Assembly: GCF_001424025.1 (NCBI RefSeq)
Contig: NZ_LMPZ01000001.1
Span: 249,074 to 313,073, forward strand
DNA length: 64,000 bases
Reading direction: 5' to 3'
From: Brevundimonas sp. Leaf363
GTDB lineage: Bacteria; Pseudomonadota; Alphaproteobacteria; Caulobacterales; Caulobacteraceae
Shown here: piece after piece, positions 1 to 8,165 of the stretch
How the letters are laid out: each line of letters begins with the position of its first letter
Position numbering within the stretch: position 1 is the first letter of the stretch
Translations under genes and position numbers: made by a program
The notes under the pieces: model-generated
The model's database searches: none
What the model was told of the DNA's origin: nothing
Seen by the model: only the letters and a program-made list of their open reading frames with translations

Positions 1-74
1 CGACCGCCCAATGAACGGGGCAGTGACGGCGCCGCGCCTTGCTCCCGCCCGCAACGCGGCCTAATCCCCGGCGC

Positions 75-743
75 ATGGCCGCACCCCTCATCTGTCCGTC
101 CATCCTCGCCAGTGATTTCTCGCGTCTCGGCGAGGAAGTCCGGGCCCTGGAAGCCGCCGGCGCCGACTGGATCCACGTCGATGTGATGGACGGCCACTTC
201 GTGCCGAACATCACCCTGGGCCCCGACATCGTGAAGGCGATCCGCCCGCACACGACCCTGCCCTTCGACGTGCACCTGATGGTGGCGCCGGTCGATCCCT
301 GGCTGGAGGCGTACCGCGAGGCGGGCGCGGACATCCTGACCGTCCATCCAGAGAGCGGCGCGCACCTGCACCGCACCCTGGGCCGTATCCGCCAGCTGGG
401 CGCCAAGGCGGGCGTGGTCTTCAATCCGGCCACGCCGCTGAGCATCCTGGAAGAGGTGGTCGATCTGGTCGATCTGGTGCTGATCATGTCGGTGAATCCC
501 GGCTTCGGCGGCCAGGCCTTCATCGACAGCGCCCTGAAGAAGGTCGCGGGCGCCCGCGCCATCCTCGACCGCGCCGGATCGCAGGCGCACCTGCAGGTCG
601 ACGGCGGCGTCACCTCGGCCAACGCCGGGGCGTGTGTCGCCGCCGGGGCCGATGCCCTGGTCGCCGGTTCGTTCGTGTTCAAGGGCGGCAACTACGCCGC
701 CAACATCGAGGCCTTGAAGGCCGAAGGGCTCCAGGCCGCGTGA
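75..743 (+). CDS. rpe: Ribulose-phosphate 3-epimerase
   Basis: Interconverts ribulose-5-phosphate and xylulose-5-phosphate in the pentose phosphate pathway, in the cytosol. The protein of about 222 residues covers the whole TIM-barrel family: N-terminal CPSILASDF, the metal and catalytic motif HVDVMDGHFVPN, DVHLMV, and QVDGGV with a downstream phosphate-binding GS. An upstream TTG at 39 would add 12 unconserved residues, so the ATG at 75, which gives the usual MAAPLICPS start, is preferred. The stop overlaps the GTG start of the heparinase-like gene in a GTGA tetranucleotide, so the two are probably translated together. Confidence 0.97.
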   Translation: MAAPLICPSILASDFSRLGEEVRALEAAGADWIHVDVMDGHFVPNITLGPDIVKAIRPHTTLPFDVHLMVAPVDPWLEAYREAGADILTVHPESGAHLHRTLGRIRQLGAKAGVVFNPATPLSILEEVVDLVDLVLIMSVNPGFGGQAFIDSALKKVAGARAILDRAGSQAHLQVDGGVTSANAGACVAAGADALVAGSFVFKGGNYAANIEALKAEGLQAA

Positions 744-2548
744 GCCCGCTAGGACCCTTCGCCAAGGCCGCACAGGCCGCCGACGCCCTGACGGGCGGCG
801 TCATTCCCGGCCTGCCCGGCGCCCCGGTCCGCACGCCCCTGCATCGCATCGGGGCGTCTACGGGGCCCGAGCTGTGGCCCGCAATCCTCGGCCGCCTGCT
901 GACCCGCCAGATGTGGGTCGAGCTCTATGGCCTGCCCGGCTATGACCTGACGCTGAAGGGCGGCCGCGCCACAGGCGTCGCCGCGACGCCGCGCGACTTC
1001 CGTCCTATCGAGGGCGGGCACGGCCGCGCCGTGGCGGGCGGCCGCTTCGTCCTGGCCGGCACGGCGCTGGATGTCGAGCCGGGCGGCGATCCGTGGAACC
1101 GCCCCAGCCCCAGCCGCGCCTTCGCGGTCGAACTGCACGCCTTCACCTGGCTGCCCGCCCTGATGGCCGAGGGCGAGGCCGGCGCGCGGGAGGCGTTGCG
1201 CCTGACGCTGGCCTGGACCGACGTCTTCAGCCGCTGGTCGCCCTTCGCCTGGGGGCCGGACATCCTGGCGCGCCGGGTCTTCAACCTGGCCTGCGCGGCC
1301 CGCAAGATGGCCCAGGTCGCAGACGATCCGCAGCGCGAGCGCCTGCTGGCCACCCTGGGAGCCCAGGGCCGTCAGCTTTTGCGTCCGCCCGGCGGCAAGG
1401 CCAGCCAGGCCGAGCGTCTGGTCGCCGCCGCTCTGGTGGGCGCGGTGCTGGCCGGATCGCCCGGTGACCGTATCCGCAAGGCCGCCCTGGGCCGGCTGGG
1501 CCGCGCGCTGGAGCAGTCCGTGCTGGCCGACGGCGCACACGCCAGCCGCGCGCCCGAGATGGGCATGGAGCTTCTGCTAGACCTGCTGACGCTGGACGAC
1601 GGCCTCAGCCAGCGCTCCGAGCCGACGCCGCAAGCGGTGACGGGCGCCATCGAGCGGCTGACCAAGGGCCTGCGCGTCCTTGCCCTGCCCGACGGCCGGC
1701 TGGCCAGCGTTCAGGGCGGCGGACCGTCCACCGCGGCGCGCGTCGCAGCGGCCCGCGCGCACGACAGCGCCGAAACGGCGGCCGGAGAAGTGGGCGGGAT
1801 CACCCGCATCCAGAGCCCGCTGGTCACGGTCATCACCGACGTCGCGGCGCCCGCGCGGGGCGCCTGGTCCTCGGCCGCCTGCGCCCAGCCCGCCGCCATC
1901 GAGATCGTCTGCGGCCGCGACCGGCTGATCACCTCGTCGGGGTGGACGCCCCGCGCCGCCGACCGCCAGGCCCTGCGCCTGACCCCGGCCGCCTCGACCC
2001 TGACCCTCGGCGAACAGTCGGTCGGCGAGCCTCTGGGCGGCAAGAAGGCCGAGCTGCTGGGCCCGCGCCTGGTCGCTCCCGCCCTGCACGTCACCCAGGA
2101 TCAGCGCCAGGGCGACGGCGCCCTGTGGCTGGAGGTCGAACACGACGGCTGGGCCGGTCCGTTCGGCCTGATGCACCAGCGCCGCCTCTACCTGGACCAG
2201 CGACTGGACGAACTGCGCGCCGAGGAGCGGATGTTCCCCCAGCCCAATCGCAAGGAGATCGTCCGCCCCATCGCCGCCCCCTACGCCCTGCGCTTCCATT
2301 TGGAGCCCGGCGTCCAGGCCTCGCTGGCGCGCGACCGGCGCTCGATACTGCTGCGCGGTGGCTCCGGCCGGGGCTGGTGGTTCCGCACCGACGGCCCGGA
2401 TGTGGCCATCGAACCCAGCGTTCACATCGACGACGGCCTGACCCGGCGCTCGCTTCAGGTGGTCGTGCGCGGCTCGGCGCGGACGGATAACGAGACCAAG
2501 ATCCGCTGGAAACTCAGCCCGGCGGGCGCCAGCGGCGATCCGACCTGA
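740..2548 (+). CDS. Heparinase II/III family protein
   Basis: Predicted polysaccharide-lyase-like protein of about 602 residues. The N-terminal half is alpha-helical and fits the heparinase II/III toroid (segment FSRWSPFAWGPDILARRV, then the SRAPEMGMELLLDLLTL segment near residues 270-290); the C-terminal half is beta-rich, as in the heparinase C-terminal domain. I see no clear signal peptide. The GTG start at 740 overlaps the rpe stop, which fixes the reading frame and suggests coupling. The same rpe-heparinase pairing is, from memory, common in Caulobacterales. The substrate is unknown; a glycosaminoglycan is unlikely, and a cell-envelope or capsular polymer is more plausible. A long repeat lies directly after the stop. 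Confidence 0.82.
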   Translation: MSPLGPFAKAAQAADALTGGVIPGLPGAPVRTPLHRIGASTGPELWPAILGRLLTRQMWVELYGLPGYDLTLKGGRATGVAATPRDFRPIEGGHGRAVAGGRFVLAGTALDVEPGGDPWNRPSPSRAFAVELHAFTWLPALMAEGEAGAREALRLTLAWTDVFSRWSPFAWGPDILARRVFNLACAARKMAQVADDPQRERLLATLGAQGRQLLRPPGGKASQAERLVAAALVGAVLAGSPGDRIRKAALGRLGRALEQSVLADGAHASRAPEMGMELLLDLLTLDDGLSQRSEPTPQAVTGAIERLTKGLRVLALPDGRLASVQGGGPSTAARVAAARAHDSAETAAGEVGGITRIQSPLVTVITDVAAPARGAWSSAACAQPAAIEIVCGRDRLITSSGWTPRAADRQALRLTPAASTLTLGEQSVGEPLGGKKAELLGPRLVAPALHVTQDQRQGDGALWLEVEHDGWAGPFGLMHQRRLYLDQRLDELRAEERMFPQPNRKEIVRPIAAPYALRFHLEPGVQASLARDRRSILLRGGSGRGWWFRTDGPDVAIEPSVHIDDGLTRRSLQVVVRGSARTDNETKIRWKLSPAGASGDPT

Positions 2549-2555
2549 TGTGAAA

Positions 2556-2716
2556 GATCCTCCACCGTGCAGCGAAGCGAAACGGGGGAGGGGGACCACG
2601 AAGTGGTGGAGGGGGCGAGGACATCCACCGTCGCCGGCCATCCAAGGCTGCACCCAGCTTTCGCCCCCCTCCACCACTTCGTGGTCCCCCTCCCCCGCCC
2701 AAGAGCGGTGGAGATC
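2556..2716 (-). repeat. Long intergenic dyad repeat, copy A
   Basis: About 160 bp with long complementary arms (GGGGGAGGGGGACCACGAAG on the left and its complement on the right) enclosing a non-palindromic centre. It fills the gap between the convergent heparinase-like and ThiE-like genes. Its reverse complement matches the element at 17459-17620 over essentially the full length, centre included. It could act as a bidirectional terminator or as a dispersed REP-type element. Confidence 0.8.
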
Positions 2717-3349
2717 TTAGAAGGTCGCTTGAATCGCTCCGACCGCCGCGAATCCGCAGGCGCCGGAGCCGGTGAGCACCTCGACTGTCTCCCCCGTGAC
2801 GCCGCCCAGCGCATAAGTCGACCGTAGGGCCGCGACCATCTTCAGCGTCTCCACGCCCAGCGGCGGTTTGATCCCAGACGTCCCGCCCGCCAGGAAGATC
2901 GGCGACAGCACCACGGCGTCCAGCGCTCCGGGCGCCGCCCGCGCGGCCTCCACCGAATGCGCCGCTCCGGTCAGCAGCCACTCAGGATGCGCCACCCGCA
3001 CCGGATCAGCCTCGCCCAGCGCCCGCTCCGGCAAGTGCAATCCATCAGCCTCCAGCGTCTCCGCCAGCCCGACATCCAGCCCGACCAGCAGTCGCACGCC
3101 CGCCGCCCGCGTCGCCGCGCGCAGCCGTCGACCCGTCTCCAGCGCGTCGTCCCGCCCGAACGTGCGGAACACGACGCCCGCCCCCGCCGGCAGGCGCGCC
3201 GCCGTCTCCCATGGGCGAGACGTCCGCTCGGGATCCGTAAAGAACAGCATCGGCGGCAGCGCGCCGCTGACATCCCCGGCGGCGCGGTTTAGAGCCTGCG
3301 CGGTCTCCCACAGGCGCTCGGCGTCGCTTCGTTGTCCGGACGGGTCCAT
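2717..3349 (-). CDS. Thiamine phosphate synthase family protein (ThiE/TenI-like)
   Basis: A 210-residue member of the ThiE/TenI fold. ThiE joins the thiazole and pyrimidine moieties of thiamine. Recognisable parts are LPPMLFFTDPERT (residues 31-43), the barrel strand LLVGLDVGLAETLEADGLHL, AVVLSPIF, and the C-terminal phosphate site ALGGVTGETV. The ThiE phosphate and metal motifs are poorly conserved, so it may be a TenI-like or alpha-proteobacterial paralogue rather than the main ThiE; no other thi gene is nearby. The ATG complement (3347-3349) overlaps the divergent yggS ATG (3348-3350). An internal ATG at 3250 (MLFFTDPER) is the alternative start. Confidence 0.75.
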   Translation of the reverse strand: MDPSGQRSDAERLWETAQALNRAAGDVSGALPPMLFFTDPERTSRPWETAARLPAGAGVVFRTFGRDDALETGRRLRAATRAAGVRLLVGLDVGLAETLEADGLHLPERALGEADPVRVAHPEWLLTGAAHSVEAARAAPGALDAVVLSPIFLAGGTSGIKPPLGVETLKMVAALRSTYALGGVTGETVEVLTGSGACGFAAVGAIQATF

Positions 3350-4037
3350 GACCGCCTCATCGCCCTCTCAGGCGCCCGCGTCCATCGCCGATCGCTTCGC
3401 TCAGGTCCGGAGCCGGGTCGCCGGGGCCGAGATCGCGGCCGGCCGTCCCGCCGGGTCCGCGATTCTGACCGCCGTATCGAAGACCCAGCCGCCCGAAACG
3501 ATCGACGCCGCCCTCGCCGCCGGCCAGCGCATCTTCGGCGAGAACCGGGTGCAGGAGGCGCAGGGCCGCTGGCTGGATCGCGACCGCACGGGGCTGCAGT
3601 TGCACCTCATCGGCCCGTTGCAGACCAACAAGGCGGCCGACGCTCTTTCGCTGTTCGACGTCATCGAGACCCTGGATCGGGAGAAGCTGGCCGAGGCCCT
3701 GGCTTCGGCGGGCGACAAGCTGTCCTTGCGACCCCGCGTCCTGGTCCAGGTGAACACCGGCGAGGAGGAGCAGAAGGCCGGGGTCGCCCCTCGAGACGCC
3801 GACGCTCTCATCGCCCGCGCCCGCGCGCTGGGCCTAATGGTCGAGGGCCTGATGTGTATCCCGCCGGTCGAGGCCGCGCCCGGCCCGCACTTCGCGCTTC
3901 TGGCGCGCATCGCGGCGCGCAACGTTCTGAGCGTCCTTTCGATGGGGATGAGCGACGATTTCGAGGCCGCCATCCGCTTCGGCGCGACCCATGTGCGGGT
4001 CGGTTCGGCCCTGTTCGGGGCGCGCACGACGCCGTGA
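3348..4037 (+). CDS. YggS/PLPBP family pyridoxal phosphate homeostasis protein
   Basis: A cytosolic single-domain TIM-barrel protein of 229 residues that binds pyridoxal phosphate and buffers its cellular pool; no enzymatic activity is known for the family. Visible signatures are the PLP lysine in LTAVSKTQPPE, the GENRVQEAQ segment, LHLIGPLQTNK, VLVQVNTGEEEQKAG and the C-terminal SMGMSDDFEAAI followed by RVGSALFG. The length is normal. The start codon overlaps the divergent ThiE-like start in the palindrome CATG; no better in-frame start lies downstream. Confidence 0.95.
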   Translation: MTASSPSQAPASIADRFAQVRSRVAGAEIAAGRPAGSAILTAVSKTQPPETIDAALAAGQRIFGENRVQEAQGRWLDRDRTGLQLHLIGPLQTNKAADALSLFDVIETLDREKLAEALASAGDKLSLRPRVLVQVNTGEEEQKAGVAPRDADALIARARALGLMVEGLMCIPPVEAAPGPHFALLARIAARNVLSVLSMGMSDDFEAAIRFGATHVRVGSALFGARTTP

Positions 4038-4087
4038 TCTGACGGCCCGGACTTGGCGTTTGCCGCGACGCTCGCCATTGTCAGCCC

Positions 4088-4774
4088 ATGCCGAGCCCCA
4101 AGACCATCCTGATCATCGACGACGACGACGACCTGCGCGAGGCGCTGGCCGAGCAGTTGGCGGTGCACGAGGAGTTTCGCACCGTCCAGGCCGCGACCGC
4201 CGGAGACGGCGTGCGCCTGGGCCGCGAGATCCGCGCCGACCTGATCCTGCTGGACGTCGACCTGCCCGACATGGACGGCCGCGAGGCCTGCCGCCTGCTG
4301 CGAAAGGCGGGCGTCTCGACACCTGTCATCATGCTGACGGCCCAGTCGTCGGACGCCGACGCCATCCTGGGGCTGGACGCCGGGGCCAACGACTACGTCA
4401 CCAAGCCCTTTCGCTTCGCCGTGCTTCTGGCCCGCGTGCGCGCCCACCTGCGCAGCCACGAACAGTCAGAGGACGCCGTCTTCACCATCGGCCCCTACGA
4501 GTTCCGCCCGGCGTCCAAGCTTCTGCTGGACGACAAGGGCAAGAAGATCCGGCTGACGGAAAAAGAGACCAACATCCTGAAGTACCTTTACCGCGCCGGC
4601 CCCAAGCCGGTGTCGCGCGAGGAACTGCTGACCGAGGTCTGGGGCTACAACGCCGGCGTCACCACCCACACGCTGGAAACCCACATCTACCGCCTGCGCC
4701 AGAAGATCGAGCCCGAGCCCGGCCAGGCGCGGCTGCTGCTGACCGACGCGGGCGGGTATCGGCTGCAGCCATGA
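4088..4774 (+). CDS. cenR: OmpR-family response regulator, probable CenR
   Basis: A 228-residue two-component regulator. The receiver domain (about 5-120) has the acidic cluster D11-D15, phospho-acceptor D56 (DVDLP), T84 and K106 (YVTKPF). The winged-helix DNA-binding domain (about 135-225) shows LTEKETNILKYLYRAG and THTLETHIYRLRQKIE. I recognise the sequence as close to CenR, the essential envelope regulator of Caulobacter that pairs with kinase CenK, and the position beside a yggS gene agrees as far as I recall. No partner kinase is adjacent, so the CenR assignment rests on remembered similarity. The gene converges on the next one with 3 bp between stops. Confidence 0.8.
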   Translation: MPSPKTILIIDDDDDLREALAEQLAVHEEFRTVQAATAGDGVRLGREIRADLILLDVDLPDMDGREACRLLRKAGVSTPVIMLTAQSSDADAILGLDAGANDYVTKPFRFAVLLARVRAHLRSHEQSEDAVFTIGPYEFRPASKLLLDDKGKKIRLTEKETNILKYLYRAGPKPVSREELLTEVWGYNAGVTTHTLETHIYRLRQKIEPEPGQARLLLTDAGGYRLQP

Positions 4775-4777
4775 CCC

Positions 4778-5626
4778 TCACCCGTTCGGGCGCCACTCGC
4801 TGAGCTGGACGCCGTCGGCGGTGGTGAAGGCGATGCGGTCCAGCTGGACGGCGGCGATGCACACGGGGCGCTGGTCGGGGCCGGCGGCTCGGCATCGCAG
4901 GGTCTGGCCGCTCGGCCACGCGGCGAAGCGGCCTTCCAGCACGAGGCGGTAACCGTTGACCGGCGCGGCGGCGGGGGCCTCGCCTTCGCCGCGCACCGTA
5001 TAGGCGTAGGCGCGGCCGTTGCGGCGCTTGAGGCGCGAGCCGTCGGCCTCGAACACCGCCGCCAGGCCCAGGGTCTGCGGCGACGGCGCGGTCGAATCGC
5101 CGGCCGGTCGGTCCGCCGCGGCGCCGGGACAGCCGTCCACAGACGTCCAGGGCCGTTCGACCCACAGGCCCTCTACCGCTTCCCAATCGGCGGGCGGCCC
5201 GGCCACCAGCGCGGACGGCTTCCAGTCTCCGGGCGCCAGCGTGATCTGGATCGTCTTGCGATCGGGGCCCCACGACCAGCGCGGCAGGCCGTCGCCGGCG
5301 TCATCCTCGGCGAGAGGCGGCTGGGGGCCCGCGCAGCCGAAAGCGAGATTGAGAGCGAAGCGCCGGCCCGCCAGGGGATCCGGCGCTGCGGGCGCCTGAC
5401 CGGCGGCGAAAGTCGAGGCGGCGTCGCGCGCGGCCGTGATCAGGTCGGCGCGGCCGAGCGGCGTCAGGGGCGTTTGGGACGGCGCAGGCGGGGCCGCCAC
5501 GGGTGTTACGGGCTGGGCGTCGACGGGCGGCGGCGCCGCCTCACGGGGCTTGCAGGCGGCGGCCGCCAAGGTCGCCCCCAGGCACAGGACGACGGCAGCG
5601 CGCTTCGCGGCGTTCGCATCGGGCAT
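4778..5626 (-). CDS. Putative lipoprotein of unknown function
   Basis: A 282-residue protein that I do not recognise. It starts with a basic stretch and a hydrophobic segment ending in LAAAAC (a weak lipobox, since the -3 residue is Ala), followed by a Pro/Ala-rich linker to about residue 75 and a probably globular secreted domain with several Cys residues and many Trp. The ATG at 5626 is preferred over a TTG at 5632. It runs divergently from the SLC13 permease (87 bp apart) and converges on the OmpR-type regulator gene. A periplasm-facing location is inferred only from the signal sequence. Confidence 0.7.
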   Translation of the reverse strand: MPDANAAKRAAVVLCLGATLAAAACKPREAAPPPVDAQPVTPVAAPPAPSQTPLTPLGRADLITAARDAASTFAAGQAPAAPDPLAGRRFALNLAFGCAGPQPPLAEDDAGDGLPRWSWGPDRKTIQITLAPGDWKPSALVAGPPADWEAVEGLWVERPWTSVDGCPGAAADRPAGDSTAPSPQTLGLAAVFEADGSRLKRRNGRAYAYTVRGEGEAPAAAPVNGYRLVLEGRFAAWPSGQTLRCRAAGPDQRPVCIAAVQLDRIAFTTADGVQLSEWRPNG

Positions 5627-5713
5627 GCACAAACCCTAGCATAATCAGCGACGAAATGTCGGGCGCACCGGAAAAAGGTTGACCTCGGCGGCCTGCGGCG
5701 GTCTGCACGGCCC

Positions 5714-7129
5714 ATGACTTTCGATCAGATCGTCGCCCTGGCGGTGCTCGTGGGCGTGGTCGGCGTGCTGATCCACGGGCGGGTCCGCGCCGACGTCGTC
5801 GCCCTGACCGGGGCCGCCGTCTTGCTGTTGCTGGGCGTCGTGCGGCCTGTGGAGGTGCAGGGCGCCTTCGCCAGTCCGGCGGTCATCGCCCTGGCCGGCC
5901 TGTTCGTCATCGCCTACGCCATCGAGCTGTCGGGCCTTCTGGGCCTGCTGATCCGCCAGGCGACGCAGCTGGCCGCCCGGATCGGCGCGACGGGCATCTG
6001 GATCGTGATCGGCCTGTGCGGTTCGGTCGGCGGCTTCCTGAACAACACGCCGGTGGTGGTGCTGGCCGCGCCTGTGATCCGCGACGTGGCCCAGTCCCTG
6101 CGGCTGTCGCCCAAGCGGTTCCTGATGCCGCTGAGCCACGTCACGGTGATGGGGGGCCTGCTGACCCTGATCGGCACGTCCACCAACCTTTTGGTCAACG
6201 ACATGGCGCGCAACGCGGGCCAGCCGGTGTTCGGCCTGTTCGAGATCACGCCGGTGGGCCTGTCCATCGCGGTGGTCGGGGGTCTGTGGCTCTATTTCGT
6301 CGGCGCCCGTCAGCTGGGTCGTGCGGTCGCCAAGGACGAGGCAGAGGCCGCCCGTCTGGCCGAGCTGGAGGCGGCGCAGCGTGCGGAGGCCGCAAAGGCG
6401 AAGGCCGCGAAATCCCGTCGCCGCGCCCTGCCGTTCGGGCTGCCCCGGCTGGGCGAGGCGCGAAACCAGTCCGACGGGTCCGGCGACGCGCACCTGGGGG
6501 ACGTTGACCTCTACGGCGCGGCTGACCGAGCCTTCCGCGTCCGGCCGGCGCTGATCTCCCTGGGCGTCTTCCTGATCGTCATCATGGCGGCCGGCCTGGG
6601 CTGGGCGCCGATCGCGGCCTCGGCCTTCGCCGGCGCCGTGGCGCTGATCCTGCTGAGGGTGATCACGCCCGAGGAGGCCTATGCCGGGCTTCGGCCCGAG
6701 ATCCTGCTGCTGATCGCCGGAATGGTGGTGGTGGGCACGGCCATCGAGGTGACCGGCCTGGCCGCCGCCGGGGCCGAGCGTCTGATCGACGTGATCCGCC
6801 CGATGGGGCCGCTGGGCGCCCTGATCGTGCTCTACGGGGTGACGCTGTTCGCCACGGAGCTGTTGTCGAACGCCACGGTGGCGGTGCTGATCACGCCCAT
6901 CGCCGTGGCCCTGGCCGAGAGCCTGGGGGTCGATCCAAGGCCGTTCCTGGTGGCCGTCATGATGGCGGCGTCGGCCGCCTTCGCCACGCCGTTCGGCTAT
7001 CAGACCAATGTCCTGGTCTTCAACATGGGCGGCTACAGCTACATGGACTTCGTGCGCGTCGGTCTGCCGCTGAACCTGATCACCTGGGTGGCGGCCATGA
7101 TCGCCATCCCGATCTTCTTCCCGTTCTGA
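5714..7129 (+). CDS. SLC13-family membrane permease (DASS/CitMHS type)
   Basis: A 471-residue inner-membrane transporter with about ten to eleven hydrophobic segments in two halves. The paired SLC13 re-entrant signatures are visible: GGFLNNTPVVVLAAPV near residue 110 and ATELLSNATVAVLITP near residue 380, followed by TPFGYQTNVLVFNMGGY. Relatives carry sulfate, dicarboxylates or other anions with sodium or protons. Many bacterial members have two TrkA-C (RCK_C) domains between the halves; here that position holds only a roughly 70-residue Ala/Lys/Arg-rich linker (about 205-275). The substrate cannot be read from sequence. The gene ends 7 bp before the convergent xthA. Confidence 0.87.
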   Translation: MTFDQIVALAVLVGVVGVLIHGRVRADVVALTGAAVLLLLGVVRPVEVQGAFASPAVIALAGLFVIAYAIELSGLLGLLIRQATQLAARIGATGIWIVIGLCGSVGGFLNNTPVVVLAAPVIRDVAQSLRLSPKRFLMPLSHVTVMGGLLTLIGTSTNLLVNDMARNAGQPVFGLFEITPVGLSIAVVGGLWLYFVGARQLGRAVAKDEAEAARLAELEAAQRAEAAKAKAAKSRRRALPFGLPRLGEARNQSDGSGDAHLGDVDLYGAADRAFRVRPALISLGVFLIVIMAAGLGWAPIAASAFAGAVALILLRVITPEEAYAGLRPEILLLIAGMVVVGTAIEVTGLAAAGAERLIDVIRPMGPLGALIVLYGVTLFATELLSNATVAVLITPIAVALAESLGVDPRPFLVAVMMAASAAFATPFGYQTNVLVFNMGGYSYMDFVRVGLPLNLITWVAAMIAIPIFFPF

Positions 7130-7136
7130 CGCCGGA

Positions 7137-7934
7137 TCAGACGTCCAGGTCCACGGTCACCGGGGCGTGGTCCGATGGCCGTTCCCATTCACGCACATCG
7201 TCGTGGATGCGGGCGGTGTCCTTGACGACGGCGCTGGAGAGACCCGGCGAGGTCCAGATGTGGTCCAGGCGCAGGCCGCGGTTGGACTTGCGGAAGTCCT
7301 GGGCGCGATAGCTCCACCATGACGCCAGTTTCTGCGGCTCCGGAAAGCGGTCGCGCAGGACGTCGGCGAAGCCACCCGCCTCCTGCAGCCGGTTCAGGGT
7401 CTCGACCTCGATCGGCGTATGGCTGACCACCTTGGACATGTAGCGGTGGTTCCAGACGTCGTTCTCGCCCGGCGCGATGTTGAAGTCGCCGGCCAGCACC
7501 AGCGGCGCGGCTTTGTCCCTCTGGGCGATCTCGGCGGTCAGCCGCTCGTAGAAGTCCATCTTGTGATCGAACTTGGGGTTCAGCGCGCGGTCGGGCAGGT
7601 CGCCGCCCGCCGGGATGTAGAAGTTCTGAATGTCGACGCCCGCGACCTTGGCCGAGACGCAGCGGGCGTGGCCCAGCTTGCAGACCTCCAGCGTGGTGTT
7701 GTCGTCGATCGGCAGGCGGCTGGCGATCGCCACGCCATGCCAGCCCTTCTGGCCCGCCACCCGCATGTGCGGCAGGCCCATCGCCTCGAAGGCGGCGCGG
7801 GGAAACTGGTCGGTGGTGCATTTGATCTCCTGCAGCAGCAGGACGTCGGGCGCGCGCTCGGCCACGAAGCGGGCGACCTGATCGATCCTCAGGCGGACCG
7901 AGTTGATGTTCCAGGTGGCGATGCGCAGGGTCAT
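7137..7934 (-). CDS. xthA: Exodeoxyribonuclease III
   Basis: AP endonuclease and 3'-5' exonuclease of base-excision repair, 265 residues, cytosolic. The EEP-family motifs are in order: ATWNINSVRLR (residues 6-16), metal ligand E36 in LLLQEIK, AGDFNIAP near residue 150, the GLRLDHIW segment and the C-terminal SDHAPVTVDLDV. The length is typical for the ExoIII branch. The ATG start at 7934 is the only reasonable choice. It converges on the permease gene. Confidence 0.96.
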   Translation of the reverse strand: MTLRIATWNINSVRLRIDQVARFVAERAPDVLLLQEIKCTTDQFPRAAFEAMGLPHMRVAGQKGWHGVAIASRLPIDDNTTLEVCKLGHARCVSAKVAGVDIQNFYIPAGGDLPDRALNPKFDHKMDFYERLTAEIAQRDKAAPLVLAGDFNIAPGENDVWNHRYMSKVVSHTPIEVETLNRLQEAGGFADVLRDRFPEPQKLASWWSYRAQDFRKSNRGLRLDHIWTSPGLSSAVVKDTARIHDDVREWERPSDHAPVTVDLDV

Positions 7935-7985
7935 GGCGGGGGGCCTAGCAGGGCCCTAGACCAGAAGGAATGCCGGACGAAGAAA

Positions 7986-8012
7986 CGCCCGGCCTCTGCG
8001 GAAGGCCGGGCG
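7986..8012 (-). terminator. Rho-independent terminator after lolA
   Basis: A perfect 10-bp stem (CGCCCGGCCT paired with AGGCCGGGCG) with a 7-base loop. On the minus strand the stem is followed by TTTCTTCG, so it probably ends the lolA transcript, about 150 bp after the lolA stop. Confidence 0.7.
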
Positions 8013-8165
8013 ATTGAAGTTTTGTCTCGCCGCCGGGAGGGGATGACGTCCGTAGCGGTCAGGTCCGCGAACGGGCCTTGTGGTCACAATGTCACACGAT
8101 CGAACAAAGTCAACGCACGGAATGCCGCAACTTGCCTGTGGCGCGAATTACACGCCGACAGCGGA

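Noticed and set aside
2..64. Open frame from the left edge to a TAA, reading ...RPMNGAVTAPRLAPARNAA.
   Set aside because: It may be the tail of an upstream gene cut by the window edge, but about 20 codons give no recognisable family and the composition is ordinary for any frame in this GC-rich DNA.
749..1540. Long minus-strand open frame inside the heparinase-like gene.
   Set aside because: It is a codon-bias shadow: low-complexity R/G/A/Q composition, no domain, and the plus-strand frame is a clear family member.
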